Made by a program: the position numbers and the translations under genes
Shown: piece after piece, positions 17,876-26,437 of the stretch
Layout of the letters: each line of letters opens with the position of its first letter
How positions within the stretch are numbered: position 1 is the stretch's first letter
The notes under the pieces: generated by a model
Database searches by the model: none
Told to the model about the DNA's origin: nothing
Seen by the model: the letters and a program-made list of their open reading frames with translations, nothing else
NCBI GenBank assembly: GCA_023639215.1
Contig: CP097899.1
Location: forward strand, 2,357,001 to 2,421,000
From: Candidatus Pristimantibacillus lignocellulolyticus
GTDB lineage: Bacteria > Bacillota > Bacilli > Paenibacillales > Paenibacillaceae
DNA length: 64,000 bases
Direction of reading: 5' to 3'

Positions 17876-17926
17876 AAGGGCTGTGACATGATATTGCCTG
17901 TTGGCACATAGTCACGGTCCTTTTTT
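17876..17926 (+). terminator. Intrinsic terminator after MFS gene
   Basis: AAGGGCTGTGAC (17876-17887) pairs with GTCACGGTCCTT (17911-17922) with wobbles, an inner TGCC/GGCA stem, and a T6 run. Confidence 0.8.
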
Positions 17927-17995
17927 GTCGTTTCTTACGTGTAGGATCTATTGTTTAATAATTTATCTAATGACATATTAGATAACATTAATTAT

Positions 17996-19261
17996 TCATT
18001 TAATGCGACGGGTTAATGCCCAGAAAAGAAGAGCCAAAGCACTGATAATTGCTCCTAACAAGCATACTCCATTCCAACCCGAGTAAGCATAAATACTGGT
18101 AGATGCGATTGATCCGGTGGCGCTACCAATGGAATAGAAAATCATGTAACCAGCAGTAATCCTACTGCGAGCTTCAGGGCGCAAATTAAGGATCATGCTC
18201 TGGTTGGTAACATGCACGGCTTGTACTGCTAGGTCTAGAAGGATAATACCGACGATTAATGCCAGAAGCGAATGTTGAGTGTAACTTATAGGCAACCATG
18301 ATATAAGTAACAGAATCAATGCCACCCCTGTGGTCCTCTGCCCGAAACCTCGATCGGCAAGACGACCTGCTCGCGCTGCTGCTAATGCCCCAGTAACTCC
18401 AGCGAGACCAAACGCTCCAATCGCAGTATGTGAAAGAGAAAGTGGCGAAGCGCTGAGAGGCAGCACTAGAGAGGTCCATAATATACTGAAAGAAGTAAAA
18501 ATCATCAAACATAGTGCAGCACGAATTAGCAGGATTCGTTCTTTTGCGAACAACGTGAACATCGAACAAAGAAGCTCTAGGTAGGATAATGATTCTCTTT
18601 TGTGCTCAGAATGCGGCAGTATTCTAAACAATACACATGCCACGATTAGCGTTAATACCGCAGAAACTAGATAGACAGAGCGCCAACCTGCTAAATCCGT
18701 TAATGTGCCAGCAAAAGTTCGCGCCAGTAGAATACCGATTACGATTCCGCTTGTCACAACACCCACGGTGCGCCCACGTTCAGCTGGGGCAGCTAAATTT
18801 GCCGCAAACGCAACGAGCGTCTGTGTCACTACGGCAAGCAATCCAACCGTAGCTATGCCCATGAATAACACCATGCTGGTGGGGGCAATACCAACCACAA
18901 TCAAAGCCAACACGGATACTAACATCTGTCCAGCGATCAGCCAACGTCGATTTAGTAAATCGCCGAGGGGCACTAGCAATAGCAGTCCAAGTGCGTAACA
19001 AATTTGAGTAATTGTAATAACAATGCCGACTGATGAATGAGTAATGCCGAAATCTTTTGAAATAGCATCTAGTAAGGGTTGCGCGTAATATATGTTTGCG
19101 ACTGCCAGTCCGCAGGCGATTGCAAATAAGAGTGCAACATTGCGAGACATTAAAGATGTGGGCACTGATTCTAATGCTATGAGTGCTTCTTGAGCTGTTT
19201 CAACGTGTTTGCCTGTATAATCCACGGTAATGACTTTCGGTTCTTGAACAAACTTTCTCAA
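17996..19261 (-). CDS. MFS transporter (DHA1 arabinose-efflux-like)
   Basis: Twelve-TM drug/sugar efflux-type facilitator (421 aa) with a 38-residue polar N-terminal tail, then the family signature GLAVANIYYAQPLLDAI. Start is TTG (complement of 19259-19261) with AAGGAGG 8 nt upstream. It is transcribed divergently from a TetR repressor gene and both promoters carry a similar near-palindrome, so the pair looks like a repressor-controlled efflux module responding to a small molecule. Substrate unknown. Confidence 0.9.
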   Translation of the reverse strand: MRKFVQEPKVITVDYTGKHVETAQEALIALESVPTSLMSRNVALLFAIACGLAVANIYYAQPLLDAISKDFGITHSSVGIVITITQICYALGLLLLVPLGDLLNRRWLIAGQMLVSVLALIVVGIAPTSMVLFMGIATVGLLAVVTQTLVAFAANLAAPAERGRTVGVVTSGIVIGILLARTFAGTLTDLAGWRSVYLVSAVLTLIVACVLFRILPHSEHKRESLSYLELLCSMFTLFAKERILLIRAALCLMIFTSFSILWTSLVLPLSASPLSLSHTAIGAFGLAGVTGALAAARAGRLADRGFGQRTTGVALILLLISWLPISYTQHSLLALIVGIILLDLAVQAVHVTNQSMILNLRPEARSRITAGYMIFYSIGSATGSIASTSIYAYSGWNGVCLLGAIISALALLFWALTRRIK

Positions 19262-19302
19262 AGATAAAGCCTCCTTAAATTTATGCTTAACAGAATAATA
19301 TA

Positions 19303-19360
19303 ATACCGTTAGGTATGAAATTTATTGATAAATATAACTCTAAAAAAATATAACTGTCAA
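19303..19360 (-). promoter_or_regulatory. MFS promoter with TetR operator
   Basis: Minus-strand TTGACA (complement of 19355-19360), 18-bp spacer and TATATT (complement of 19331-19336). The imperfect palindrome ATACCGTTAGGTAT (19303-19316) lies just downstream of the expected start point, where a repressor would block elongation or open-complex formation. Confidence 0.65.
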
Positions 19361-19453
19361 GAGATTACCGTAGAGGAAAGGTAGGGATGGAGCAATAACT
19401 CTTTGTTATTTTAATATTATAAGGGAATTAATAGCTATAAAATCGTAATCTTA

Positions 19454-19502
19454 TTGACAGGGTAATCTTCATACAATAAAATTATATCATACCGTTCGAT
19501 AT
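19454..19502 (+). promoter_or_regulatory. tetR promoter with matching operator
   Basis: TTGACA (19454-19459), 17-bp spacer, TAAAAT (19477-19482). ATACCGTTCGATAT (19489-19502), sharing ATACCGTT with the site on the MFS side, covers the expected start point, implying autorepression. Confidence 0.7.
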
Positions 19503-19519
19503 GAAAAGAGGGAGATACT

Positions 19520-20101
19520 ATGGCTCGACGACGTGAATTTGATGAGGAAAAGGCTTTGGATGCAGCTATGCAACTATTTTGGGAAAAAGGGTTCGAAGCT
19601 ACCTCTTTAAGCGACTTAACATCAAGAATGGGTATTCAGCGTCCAAGTATATACTCCACCTTTGGAGACAAGAGAGGATTATTTGAAGCTGCGTTGCGAA
19701 AATATACGAGTTCCCATGCTGCTCTTGTTCGTAGCAATCTTCAAAACAAGTCTTCTGTTAAAGAGGCATTCCGTGCATTTTTTGAAAATATGGTGGCAAA
19801 AGAATATGAGAAAAGCCCGAATTGGGGGTGTTTTTGCATAAATTCGATGGTGGAACTTGCACCTCATGATGAAAAATTTGAAATTCTCACAAGAGAACAT
19901 CAGATGTATCTCTCGGTAATATTTCAAGAAACGATTGAACGAGGTTTACGCTCAGGTGAACTTGATACCGATATTAACGCAAAGAGTTTAGCGCAGACAC
20001 TAGTTATATCGTTAATAGGGCTTACTGTGTTCATGAAATCTCGTCCTGAACAAGTATTTGTTGATAATTGTGTGAAAGAAATACTTTCAATGTTAAGATA
20101 G
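19520..20101 (+). CDS. TetR/AcrR-family repressor
   Basis: DNA-binding repressor (193 aa). The N-terminal helix-turn-helix spans about residues 12-55 (FEATSLSDLTSRMGIQRPSI followed by YSTFGDKRGLFEAAL); the C-terminal ligand domain contains WGCFCINSMVELAP near residue 96, typical of the YcdC/NemR-like branch with conserved Cys. GAGGGAG precedes the ATG. Its neighbour and paired operators point to control of the divergent MFS exporter and of itself; the two Cys residues make an electrophile-sensing role possible. Confidence 0.92.
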   Translation: MARRREFDEEKALDAAMQLFWEKGFEATSLSDLTSRMGIQRPSIYSTFGDKRGLFEAALRKYTSSHAALVRSNLQNKSSVKEAFRAFFENMVAKEYEKSPNWGCFCINSMVELAPHDEKFEILTREHQMYLSVIFQETIERGLRSGELDTDINAKSLAQTLVISLIGLTVFMKSRPEQVFVDNCVKEILSMLR

Positions 20102-20353
20102 AACCCCAAAATAGGGGAGTAACATGCTGATATCAACAGAAGTAGTACGCTACATTTTTGGAGAAGATTAGTTCTGGTCGAGAGTTAGTTGAGATACACA
20201 GTTTTAGTTTTATGGCAGACCGCACAATTGCCCATCAGATTCTTCTTTGCAGAGAAGGCACCTGACAGAATGCCCTCAAATTCGCTCTATAGATGTAAGG
20301 AGGAGCATACTTCATGGCTCGTAGTCAACAGGCATTTTAATGGATTATTTAAT
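20102..20353 (+). other. Gap with a vestigial start signal
   Basis: No supported gene. CCCC-AAAATA-GGGG (20103-20116) may be a weak terminator hairpin for the TetR gene. AAGGAGG at 20298-20304 precedes an ATG at 20314 that opens only eight codons (MARSQQAF, then TAA), which looks like the remnant of a gene start. Confidence 0.4.
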
Positions 20354-20398
20354 AAAAAAATGACGCTCCCCCATTAGTAGCATGGAGGGAGCGTCATT
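20354..20398 (-). terminator. Intrinsic terminator of the chitinase pair
   Basis: TGACGCTCCC (20361-20370) pairs with GGGAGCGTCA (20387-20396). Read on the minus strand the stem is followed by seven U residues (complement of 20354-20360), placing the terminator about 30 bp after the chitinase stop. Confidence 0.88.
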
Positions 20399-20426
20399 GA
20401 TTATAGATCTGTCGGTTGGATAAATT

Positions 20427-22739
20427 TTACTTCAGCTTCCACAGGGCAGGAACGTTGGAAGGCTCCCAGCCTAGCAGAGAGGTATGATTCTGTCGGCAGA
20501 TATAGGTGCTACCGCCGTAGGTCACTTCATCGTCAGTCTTGTAGCTGATGCCTGCAACCCAAGCTGTAGCGTCACCGCCGCTACTGGCGCTGTCGGTCGC
20601 CGCTTGGATCGAAGTGCCTGCCGATACGTTGCCCGACGCATCCTTCGCCGTTACTGTAAAAGTGTACGTTGTACCAGCAGACAGGTTGTTAAGTGTCGCG
20701 CTCGTTCCCGTCACATTGACGGAAGTGCTACCGTAGCTTACGGTGTAGCCGGTGACACCAGTTGCATCCGTGGATGCTGTCCAGCTCAAGCTAACGCTCG
20801 AAGTGGACTTGTTCGTTACTTGTAGATTGCTCGGAGCCGTCGGAGCCGTCATATCATTGCCTCCGCCTGAGCCTGAGCAGTCGCTGATATATTTCCAGAC
20901 ACCAGACGAGCCGCTTAAGTCAGGGCGATCGCCTTGTGTCCACCACTTAGCTTCATACACTTTGCCGTTGTAGGAGATACGCTGCCCTCCTGTGTAAACC
21001 GAGCTTGCATTCCATGTAGCTTCCGTACAGGTGTTGCCGTTACCTCCGGAGCTGTCGGTCGTCGCTTGAACCGTAGCTGCCGCGGATAAGTTGCCCGCCG
21101 CATCCTTCGCTGTTACCGTGAAAGTATATGTTGTGCCGGCAGACAGACCATTAATAGTTGCGTTCGTGCCCGTTACGTTTACCGATGTGCCACCATACGA
21201 CACGGTATAACCGGTCACGCCCACATTGTCCGTGGATGCCGTCCAGCTCAGGTTGACACTGGAAGTGGACTTACCCGTTACTTGTAGGTTGGTTGGTACA
21301 GTCGGTGCAATTGTATCTACAGGTGGGAGAACCGTTTTCACCGTCACGGCATTGCTTGCATTCGACAGGTTGCCTGCCGCATCTCTTGCTTTTACCGTAA
21401 AGGTATAATCCGTGTTCGCCGCAAGCCCGTTGATCGTTGCGGTTGTGCCGCTGACGTTCACAGTGGAATTACCGAACGACACCGTATACCCCGTTACGCC
21501 CACATTGTCCGTCGAAGCATTCCATGCTAGGCTAACGCTGTTTGTCGTGACGTTCGTCGAACGTAGGTTGCCAGGAATTGTTGGTGCTGTCGTATCTCCG
21601 CCACCATTACCACCGCTGTATTGATCCAAGTACGTCCGATGATTGCTAGAGAACTCAAAGTTGTTGAATTTATCCCAGTTAATAGACCAAGTCATCAGAC
21701 CTCTCATACCGGGATGAGGACCATTTTGCAACTGGTAGGAACCTCCGAACGACTTGCCTTTCATTAAGTAGTCTAACGCTTTTTGAACCTCCGCCACACC
21801 AGTAAAACCTCCGCCAGCATTCACATTCGCTGGTAGACCAATAACTACTTGATCTGAGCGAAGTGCCGGGAACATTTGATTGTTATTTCCAGCAACCGGG
21901 AATCCGTTCAACATCATGTCAGCCATTGCGACATGGAAATCGGCATTGCCCATCGGATAGGATATGCCGTCTAAACCTTTAATTGGGCCAGAGTTATAGT
22001 GTTGGACTTGCAACCAATCTAGAATATCCAATAATCCATAGATGACGGGTAAATAAGAGCCGGCTCGATTGTCGCAGCTTAAACAGCTCCCACCATAGAA
22101 TGAATATCCGAGTTGAACAAAAAATGTTTCTGGCGCCATCGTCAGCATAAAGTCATCGCCAAACGAGGTATGAAGCTCTCGAACTGCAGAAATCACATTG
22201 GTGATTACCGGCGTTGTGGGATTGCGAAAATCGCTGTCTCCTGGGTTTAAGTAGAAGGAGTGTCCTTCAAAGTCAATATCGAGCCCATTAAAGCCGTATT
22301 TGGATATAATACTCTTCATGGATGAGACGAAATTGGTGCGGGCTTGATCATTAATCAACTGCACTTGACCGTTCGCACCGCCGATCGAAATGATGACCTT
22401 CTTGCCAAGGCTTTGCAAATACTGAATGTCCGAGATGAATTCGTTATCTGTAGCGTTATATGGTGCGAATCCAATAGTTCCTCCCTGTGGGCCGTTCGTC
22501 GGCTCCGCAAACGATACGTTAATCACGTCGAAATCTGGCGATACATCGCGCAAACGAATTTTGCCCGATCCGTTATCAAAATTATGCCAATATCCAACGA
22601 TAATTTTCTTATCGGCTGGGAGTGGTGCTGCCGAAGCATTTGGAGCTGTTGATAAGAACATGGATATGATGAGTGCCAATACGAGTGTAACGCTGATTAG
22701 TTGTCCAAAGGGGCGATGTGCGTTCTTACGTGTGTACAT
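20427..22739 (-). CDS. GH18 chitinase, second of tandem pair (GH18-FN3-FN3-CBM-FN3-CBM)
   Basis: Secreted endo/exo-chitinase. Signal peptide about 1-37 (ending NASAAP), GH18 catalytic barrel about 43-375, two FN3 domains (about 386-565), a CBM5/12 chitin-binding module (about 576-620), a third FN3 (about 632-715) and a C-terminal CBM5/12 (about 722-770). The catalytic acid is Glu158 in NGLDIDFEG; the first Asp of the usual DGxDxDxE signature is Asn here, seen in some ChiD-like enzymes. The start follows GGGAGG and is 12 bp after the stop of the upstream paralogue, so both are in one transcript. Confidence 0.94.
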   Translation of the reverse strand: MYTRKNAHRPFGQLISVTLVLALIISMFLSTAPNASAAPLPADKKIIVGYWHNFDNGSGKIRLRDVSPDFDVINVSFAEPTNGPQGGTIGFAPYNATDNEFISDIQYLQSLGKKVIISIGGANGQVQLINDQARTNFVSSMKSIISKYGFNGLDIDFEGHSFYLNPGDSDFRNPTTPVITNVISAVRELHTSFGDDFMLTMAPETFFVQLGYSFYGGSCLSCDNRAGSYLPVIYGLLDILDWLQVQHYNSGPIKGLDGISYPMGNADFHVAMADMMLNGFPVAGNNNQMFPALRSDQVVIGLPANVNAGGGFTGVAEVQKALDYLMKGKSFGGSYQLQNGPHPGMRGLMTWSINWDKFNNFEFSSNHRTYLDQYSGGNGGGDTTAPTIPGNLRSTNVTTNSVSLAWNASTDNVGVTGYTVSFGNSTVNVSGTTATINGLAANTDYTFTVKARDAAGNLSNASNAVTVKTVLPPVDTIAPTVPTNLQVTGKSTSSVNLSWTASTDNVGVTGYTVSYGGTSVNVTGTNATINGLSAGTTYTFTVTAKDAAGNLSAAATVQATTDSSGGNGNTCTEATWNASSVYTGGQRISYNGKVYEAKWWTQGDRPDLSGSSGVWKYISDCSGSGGGNDMTAPTAPSNLQVTNKSTSSVSLSWTASTDATGVTGYTVSYGSTSVNVTGTSATLNNLSAGTTYTFTVTAKDASGNVSAGTSIQAATDSASSGGDATAWVAGISYKTDDEVTYGGSTYICRQNHTSLLGWEPSNVPALWKLK

Positions 22740-22751
22740 TCACATACCTCC

Positions 22752-25049
22752 CTATTTCAGCTTCCACAGGGCAGGAACGTTGGAAGGTTCCCAGCCTAGC
22801 AGAGAGGTATGATTTTGTCGGCAAATATAGGTGCTGCCGCCGTAGGTCACTTCATCGTCAGTCTTGTAGCTGATGCCTGCAGCCCAAGCTGTAGCGTCAC
22901 CACCGCCACCACCGGAGCTGTCGGTCGCCGCTTGAATCGAAGTAGCTGCCGACATGTTGCCTGCCGCATCCTTCGCCGTTACTGTAAAAGTGTACGTTGT
23001 ACCAGCAGACAGGCCGTTAAGTGTCGCGCTCGTTCCCGTCACATTGACGGAAGTGCTACCGTAGCTTAACGTGTAGCCGGTGACACCAGTTGCATCCGTG
23101 GATGCTGTCCAGCTCAAGCTAACGCTCGAAGTGGACTTGTTCGTTACTTGTAGATTGCTTGGTGCAGTCGGAGCCGTCACATCATTGCCTCCTCCTGAGC
23201 CAGAGCAGTCGCTAATATATTTCCAGACACCAGACGAGCCGCTTAAATCAGGGCGATCGCCTTGTGTCCACCACTTAGCTTCATACACTTTGCCGTTGTA
23301 GGAGATACGCTGCCCTCCTGTGTAAACCGAGCTTGCATTCCATGTAGCGTCCGTACAGGTGTTGCCGTTACCTCCGGAGCTGTCGGTCGTCGCTTGAACC
23401 GTAGCTGCCGCTGATAAGTTGCCCGCCGCATCCTTCGCTGTTACCGTGAAAGTATATGTTGTGCCGGCAGACAGACCATTAATAGTTGCGTTCGTGCCCG
23501 TTACGTTTACCGATGTGCCACCATACGACACGGTATAACCGGTCACGCCCACATTGTCCGTAGATGCGGTCCAGCTCAGGTTGACACTGGAAGTGGACTT
23601 ACCCGTTACTTGTAGGTTGGTTGGTACAGTCGGTGCAATTGTATCTACAGGTGGGAGAGCCGTTTTCACCGTCACGGCATTGCTTGCATTCGACAGGTTG
23701 CCTGCCGCATCTCTTGCTTTTACCGTAAAGGTATAATCCGTGTTCGCCGCAAGCCCGTTGATCGTTGCGGTTGTGCCGCTGACGTTCACAGTGGAATTGC
23801 CGTACGACACTGTATACCCCGTTACGCCTACAGCATCCGTCGAAGCATCCCATGCTAGGCTAACGCTGTTTGTCGTGACGCCCGTCGAACGTAGGTTGCC
23901 AGGTACTGTTGGCGCTGTCGTATCTCCGCCACCATTCCCGCCGCTGTATTGATCCAAGTACGTCCGATGATTGCTAGAGAACTCAAAGTTGTTGAATTTA
24001 TCCCAGTTGATAGACCAAGTCATGAGACCCTTCATATCGGAATAACCAGCTGGATTACGTAAAACATAGCTGCCGCCAAACGATTGTCCCTTGATCAAAT
24101 AATCAAGTGCCTTCTGAACGTTTGCCACGCTCGTATATCCGCCACCCGCCGCTTGCGGAGAAGCTGGCAAACCGATCAAAATTTGATCTTGTCGCAAGGC
24201 TGGGAACATATTGTTAGGATTTCCTGCAATCGGAAAACCTGCGAGAAGCATTTCGGCCATAGCCACTTGGAAGTCTGCCGTACCCTGTGAATAAGACTTG
24301 CCATCAAGACCAGTTAAAGGACCCGAATTATAGTGTTGGACGTGCAGGTAATCAAGTTCATTGCGCAGACCGTAAATTACCGGCAAATAAGCGCCCCATG
24401 GTCCGCCGTAAGCGGTGTATCCGCCTTGCACATAGGCTGTTTCTGGTGCCATTGTTAGAATAAAGTCCGAACCGGAGCCGCTCATAATTTCCTTAACGGC
24501 TGAAATCAGATTTACAATTTTCGGCGTGGTTGGATTTTGAAAGTCATTATCTCCGCTATTTAGGGATAAAGAGCTACCTTCTAGATCGATATCCATGCCA
24601 TCAAAGCCATAAGTGCTTATCAGGTTTTTCATCGTCGTTACAAAGTTTTGCTTTGCTTGAGTCGTTGTCAATTCAACCGTACCATTCGCTCCACCGATCG
24701 AGATGAGTACTTTCTTACCGAGGCTTTGCAGGTAAGCAACATCGGTTTTGAATTCACTCTCCGTTGCGTTATAAGGCGTAAATTCCATGTTGCCGCTCAA
24801 AGGTCCGCCCGTCGGTTCAGCGAATGCGACTTGGATGACATCAAAATCTAAAGAAATATCACGTAATTGAATATTGGTGGATCGATTATCGAAGTTATGC
24901 CAATAACCTACAATAATTTTACCGTTGGTAGGTGATAGTGCCGAAGCCTGAGGAGCAGGGGCAGCAACCATTACAGTAGTGAATAGGAATGCCAAGACCA
25001 GTAACAAGATTAATAAGCGATGAATCCGGGAAATCATAGGAACAGACAT
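22752..25049 (-). CDS. GH18 chitinase, first of tandem pair (same module order)
   Basis: Secreted chitinase with signal peptide (about 1-38), GH18 barrel (about 40-370; catalytic Glu157 in DGMDIDLEG, signature intact), FN3, FN3, CBM5/12, FN3 and CBM5/12, as in the downstream paralogue. From about residue 350 onward the two genes are nearly identical in DNA, while the catalytic domains have clearly diverged; this suggests complementary cleavage specificities on one binding chassis. TTGGAGG lies 7 nt before the ATG. Confidence 0.94.
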   Translation of the reverse strand: MSVPMISRIHRLLILLLVLAFLFTTVMVAAPAPQASALSPTNGKIIVGYWHNFDNRSTNIQLRDISLDFDVIQVAFAEPTGGPLSGNMEFTPYNATESEFKTDVAYLQSLGKKVLISIGGANGTVELTTTQAKQNFVTTMKNLISTYGFDGMDIDLEGSSLSLNSGDNDFQNPTTPKIVNLISAVKEIMSGSGSDFILTMAPETAYVQGGYTAYGGPWGAYLPVIYGLRNELDYLHVQHYNSGPLTGLDGKSYSQGTADFQVAMAEMLLAGFPIAGNPNNMFPALRQDQILIGLPASPQAAGGGYTSVANVQKALDYLIKGQSFGGSYVLRNPAGYSDMKGLMTWSINWDKFNNFEFSSNHRTYLDQYSGGNGGGDTTAPTVPGNLRSTGVTTNSVSLAWDASTDAVGVTGYTVSYGNSTVNVSGTTATINGLAANTDYTFTVKARDAAGNLSNASNAVTVKTALPPVDTIAPTVPTNLQVTGKSTSSVNLSWTASTDNVGVTGYTVSYGGTSVNVTGTNATINGLSAGTTYTFTVTAKDAAGNLSAAATVQATTDSSGGNGNTCTDATWNASSVYTGGQRISYNGKVYEAKWWTQGDRPDLSGSSGVWKYISDCSGSGGGNDVTAPTAPSNLQVTNKSTSSVSLSWTASTDATGVTGYTLSYGSTSVNVTGTSATLNGLSAGTTYTFTVTAKDAAGNMSAATSIQAATDSSGGGGGDATAWAAGISYKTDDEVTYGGSTYICRQNHTSLLGWEPSNVPALWKLK

Positions 25050-25063
25050 GAGCTTACCTCCAA

Positions 25064-25078
25064 TGTAAAATGATTACA
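25064..25078. promoter_or_regulatory. TGTAA-N5-TTACA inverted repeat before chitinase operon
   Basis: A perfect 5-bp-arm inverted repeat 15 bp upstream of the first chitinase ATG. Position would suit an operator in the leader, but arms are short. Confidence 0.3.
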
Positions 25079-25139
25079 AACCTCCCGCGGCGATCACCAA
25101 GACAACCAAGCTCAAATGTCGGACGGTAGGTGTGTTTGA

Positions 25140-25395
25140 TTACTTCAAAATCCACATGGCAGGGATATTGGAAAGCGCTCCTAGCCTTGTAGAGAGATGT
25201 GATTTTGCCGGAAGTTATATGTTTTGACGCTGTATGTCATCTCGTAGTTGTCTTTCAGCTGATAGCTGCAGCCCATGCCGTAGAGCTACTGCTGCCGTCA
25301 CTCCCGCAGGAGTAGTCGATCACCGTTTGAACAGAAGTACCCATCAATACGCTTACAGCGTCAGTCGAGGAGTTCAAGCCAAGCTAACGAATTGA
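25140..25395 (-). pseudogene. Decayed C terminus of a third GH18 chitinase (FN3/CBM5-12 remnant)
   Basis: On the minus strand this stretch aligns along its length with the 3' ends of the two chitinase genes: the last codons read IPAMWILK before a stop, against VPALWKLK in the intact copies, and RQNHISLQG against RQNHTSLLG. It carries a TGG-to-TAG nonsense change, a one-base frameshift just after it and deletions in the FN3 part. A minus-strand AAAGGAG and ATG with only six codons at about 25418-25440 may be the remnant of its 5' end, which would mean a large internal deletion removed the catalytic domain. Confidence 0.8.
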
Positions 25396-25793
25396 GAGCT
25401 TATCTGGTTTGAAAAACCATGACGACTATACTCCTTTCATCAAAATGACAGCGCTTTCGTAATGATCGGGATTACATCGAAGTTTTGATCACCTCCTTTT
25501 GAGATAAGGTTCAAACACTCGCAAGTGCACGAAAATTCCAAGAATACTAGCGCAAATATTGGATTAATGAAGGCTGGAGTGCATTTAGAAAGTGAGAGAG
25601 TTGATTTCGGAAATGTTAGAGGACTCATTGCATAAAATCGAGAGGGTCTACCCTGTTGTAAATACTATTTTCTGTAAAAAGATAATATAATTAAAGGGAT
25701 AAGTTCTGACTATTGGTGGGATAAATTTAGACAATACTGGAAAGATATTGATTACGATGGTGGAATCTAAAACTAAATATAAGAAGGCTTGCA

Positions 25794-25831
25794 GCTTATG
25801 TAACGGGCTGCAAGCCTTTTTCCTGTCTGGA
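25794..25831 (+). terminator. Isolated intrinsic terminator
   Basis: AAGGCTTGCAGC (25794-25805) pairs perfectly with GCTGCAAGCCTT (25817-25828), then further T residues. No intact gene ends here; it may belong to a lost gene between the chitinase and nucleoside regions. The surrounding 25440-25880 shows nothing else supportable. Confidence 0.75.
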
Positions 25832-25884
25832 CTAATTAAAATTATTTTTGTGTATCGAAACATAAGAGTAACACCAAGAAAATG

Positions 25885-26171
25885 ATACCATTAATGTGTG
25901 GTGAGTTATGTAACAGGAAAGGGTATCATTCTTCGACGTGATGGGCGTAGTAAGACGATTAGTGAAATGATTTCATCTATGTTCAAACAAACTTACTGGA
26001 AGTTATATTGTGATGCATATGAGTTTACAGGATGGCCTTTTGTGAATGTCGATTTAGCGTATATCAATCAGTTAATTAATTAGTAATATCCCGGTTTTCT
26101 TAAAGACAGTGCCCGTTGTAATTATTTCTACGATTCCATCTAAAAACGACCTAGATAATATTCGCGAATAA
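25885..26171 (+). pseudogene. Relic of the Mga/BglG-like regulator gene
   Basis: Three separated pieces of the regulator encoded at 27956-29392 survive in order: a part near its residues 55-83 (GKGIILRRDGRSKTISEMIS), fused directly to a part near 157-185 (YWKLYCDAYEFTGWPF), and, after a stop, DNA matching its extreme 3' end (26084-26171). Deletions removed the DNA-binding domain and most of the middle. Substitutions are spread along it, so it is an old duplicate and not an assembly artefact. Confidence 0.85.
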
Positions 26172-26333
26172 CTACTTTTATTTAAACGCAAGAAGTGGTT
26201 TATATTTGTTTGGCCAATTTTTTTCCGTTCACTACGTAGAACTTTGGTCTAGTTTGTTAAGGTTAAAAACCTTATGCTCAGTGTAGTTTCGGAACTAAAT
26301 TCTTAATGGCGAGTGGAAGCGAATTCAGCAAGC
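26172..26333 (+). repeat. Duplicated regulator-deoD intergenic region, now upstream of permease
   Basis: This segment resembles 29393-29545, the spacer between the intact regulator and deoD: shared blocks include GGCGAGTGGAAG, AAACCTTATGCT (AAACCTTATGCT/AAACCTTATGCTC) and a palindrome, AGTTTCGGAACT at 26285-26296 against AGTTTCGAAACT at 29492-29503. Conservation above the level of the flanking relic genes suggests it may still act as a promoter or operator, now for the permease. Confidence 0.65.
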
Positions 26334-26391
26334 AAAGAAAGGGAACAATCCTTTTGCAAATGGTCGAAATCGCTTTTAATACAGTCATTGA
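26334..26391 (+). pseudogene. Relic of the 3' end of a deoD copy
   Basis: The DNA matches the last 20 codons of deoD at 30216-30276 (MVEIAFNTVIE against MVEIALNTIID) with the stop codon lost. The 5' nine-tenths is deleted. The frame now runs on into the permease gene without a stop, but the permease has its own start and ribosome site at 26438. Confidence 0.8.
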
Positions 26392-26437
26392 AGGCAAAGG
26401 TATGATAACGCGCTGGTGTAAGAAGGAGAATGAAAAA

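Noticed and set aside
25440..25628. 62-codon minus-strand frame
   Set aside because: No ribosome site or recognisable content; lies in eroded intergenic DNA.
25898..26083. Functional 61-residue protein
   Set aside because: It is a fusion of two separated pieces of the regulator created by deletion, without DNA-binding domain or ribosome site.
26306..26437. 44-residue N-terminal extension of the nucleobase permease
   Set aside because: It is relic spacer and deoD sequence without a ribosome site; a good start lies at 26438.
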